From Parus major (taxonomy: Eukaryota; Chordata; Aves; Passeriformes; Paridae): DNA of 64,000 nucleotides. The position numbers and the translations under genes are program-made. This document shows, piece after piece, positions 63,336-64,000 of the stretch. The notes under the pieces were generated by a model that was given only the letters and a program-made list of their open reading frames with translations, did no database searches and was not told the DNA's origin. Each line of letters begins with the position of its first letter. The first letter of the stretch is position 1. Location of the stretch: assembly GCF_001522545.3 (NCBI RefSeq), contig NC_031768.1, positions 91,374,230 to 91,438,229 of the forward strand. The letters run 5' to 3'.

Positions 63336-64000
63336 TCTAGGAGACTTTACCTCTTCCCAGTGTTCCTCATAGGAGCTCTACAGACGCACTTCACATTGTT
63401 GCTTAGACACTCCAAACCAGATTTCTGTGTGAACCTCTCACCTGGTTTGTGTGGGACCACTACCAAAAAACCCCTTTGTGACCTTTGCTGGTTTGGCTGC
63501 TCAGCAGCCTCAGCACTTCTTCAGTCCTGGGGGCCCAGAGCTAGAGAGATCAGCTCTGTTTCTGTGTGATACTGTTTGCTCTTCAGATTATCTGGGGTTC
63601 TTACACTTTTTTCCCTGATCTCCTTAGCAGAGCTCTTGTAGGAATAAACCACTGAAAGAAAACTTACCAGCTTCTTTTTCCTGTGCAAAGGGCTCCTGAT
63701 GGAATTTCTCCATTAGTCTCTGCAGGATTTAATGTGATGTTGTTTCCTCTCTCCATTCCTCTTTTGTAAACTACTGATCTATGATGTATTGCAGCTGTTT
63801 CCACAATACATTTCCCTAATCCTGTTGTCAGCCTAATTGGTTTTCTGTTTAAATCCTGGATCTTGCAGATTACTATGTGTGGCCACTTTGCAGGATCCAA
63901 GCCCCAAATTTTCATTCTCTGCTGTCATTAGCTGTGTTAGAGCCTTTGTTAATCCCTCTCCAGCTAAGTATCTTCATAGAGCAATCTAACTGTTTTGTAT
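63336..64000. other. Non-coding stretch, nothing recognised
   Basis: Only short frames. A donor-like word on the minus strand (ctg|gtaagt, near 63665) has no convincing partner. Confidence 0.5.

Overview
The window looks like vertebrate nuclear DNA, most likely from a bird and probably a songbird. Interspersed repeats are sparse. They include CR1 retrotransposon pieces: a long, very old copy at about 3300-4552, an old tail at about 56170-56355, and a bird-type 3' end at about 63205-63335. A sequence at about 4830-5420 resembles a multicopy element I associate with songbird genomes. Several worn MIR-like SINE fragments are also present. CpG is scarce except in a few small islands. These identifications come from remembered consensus sequences, not from a database search.

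I find no protein-coding gene, rRNA, tRNA, CRISPR array or bacterial feature. The open reading frames are at most about 154 codons, which is unremarkable in 64 kb read in six frames. None encodes a protein family I recognise. The longest ones run through GC-rich or repeat sequence. The window is therefore best read as a gene desert or the inside of one or more long introns.

Layout: 1-3299 is plain sequence; 3300-5420 holds the old CR1 and the LTR-like element; 5421-13689 is mostly plain with an AT-rich block at 9500-9840. The part I find most interesting is 13690-15970. It is repeat-free and contains a 3' splice site fused directly to a 5' splice site at 14585/14586, the signature of a recursive splice site. 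A possible 9-base microexon lies 1.4 kb further on. From 15971 to 40889 the sequence is ordinary, with MIR-like remnants, low-complexity tracts and a few AT-rich blocks. From 40890 to 44570 there are three candidate regulatory blocks, one containing three exact 10-base repeats. From 44571 to 55269 it is plain, with a (GT)13 microsatellite and MIR-like pieces. From 55270 to 59110 there are three more candidate conserved blocks. The end, 59111-64000, holds a candidate 124-base exon, an old repeat tail and the CR1 3' end.

The three strongest splice-like signals (14585, 15959-15967 and 60143-60266) are all on the + strand. If real, they suggest that the window lies within a long + strand transcription unit. 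I cannot name the gene. No previously undescribed system could be shown from the sequence alone.
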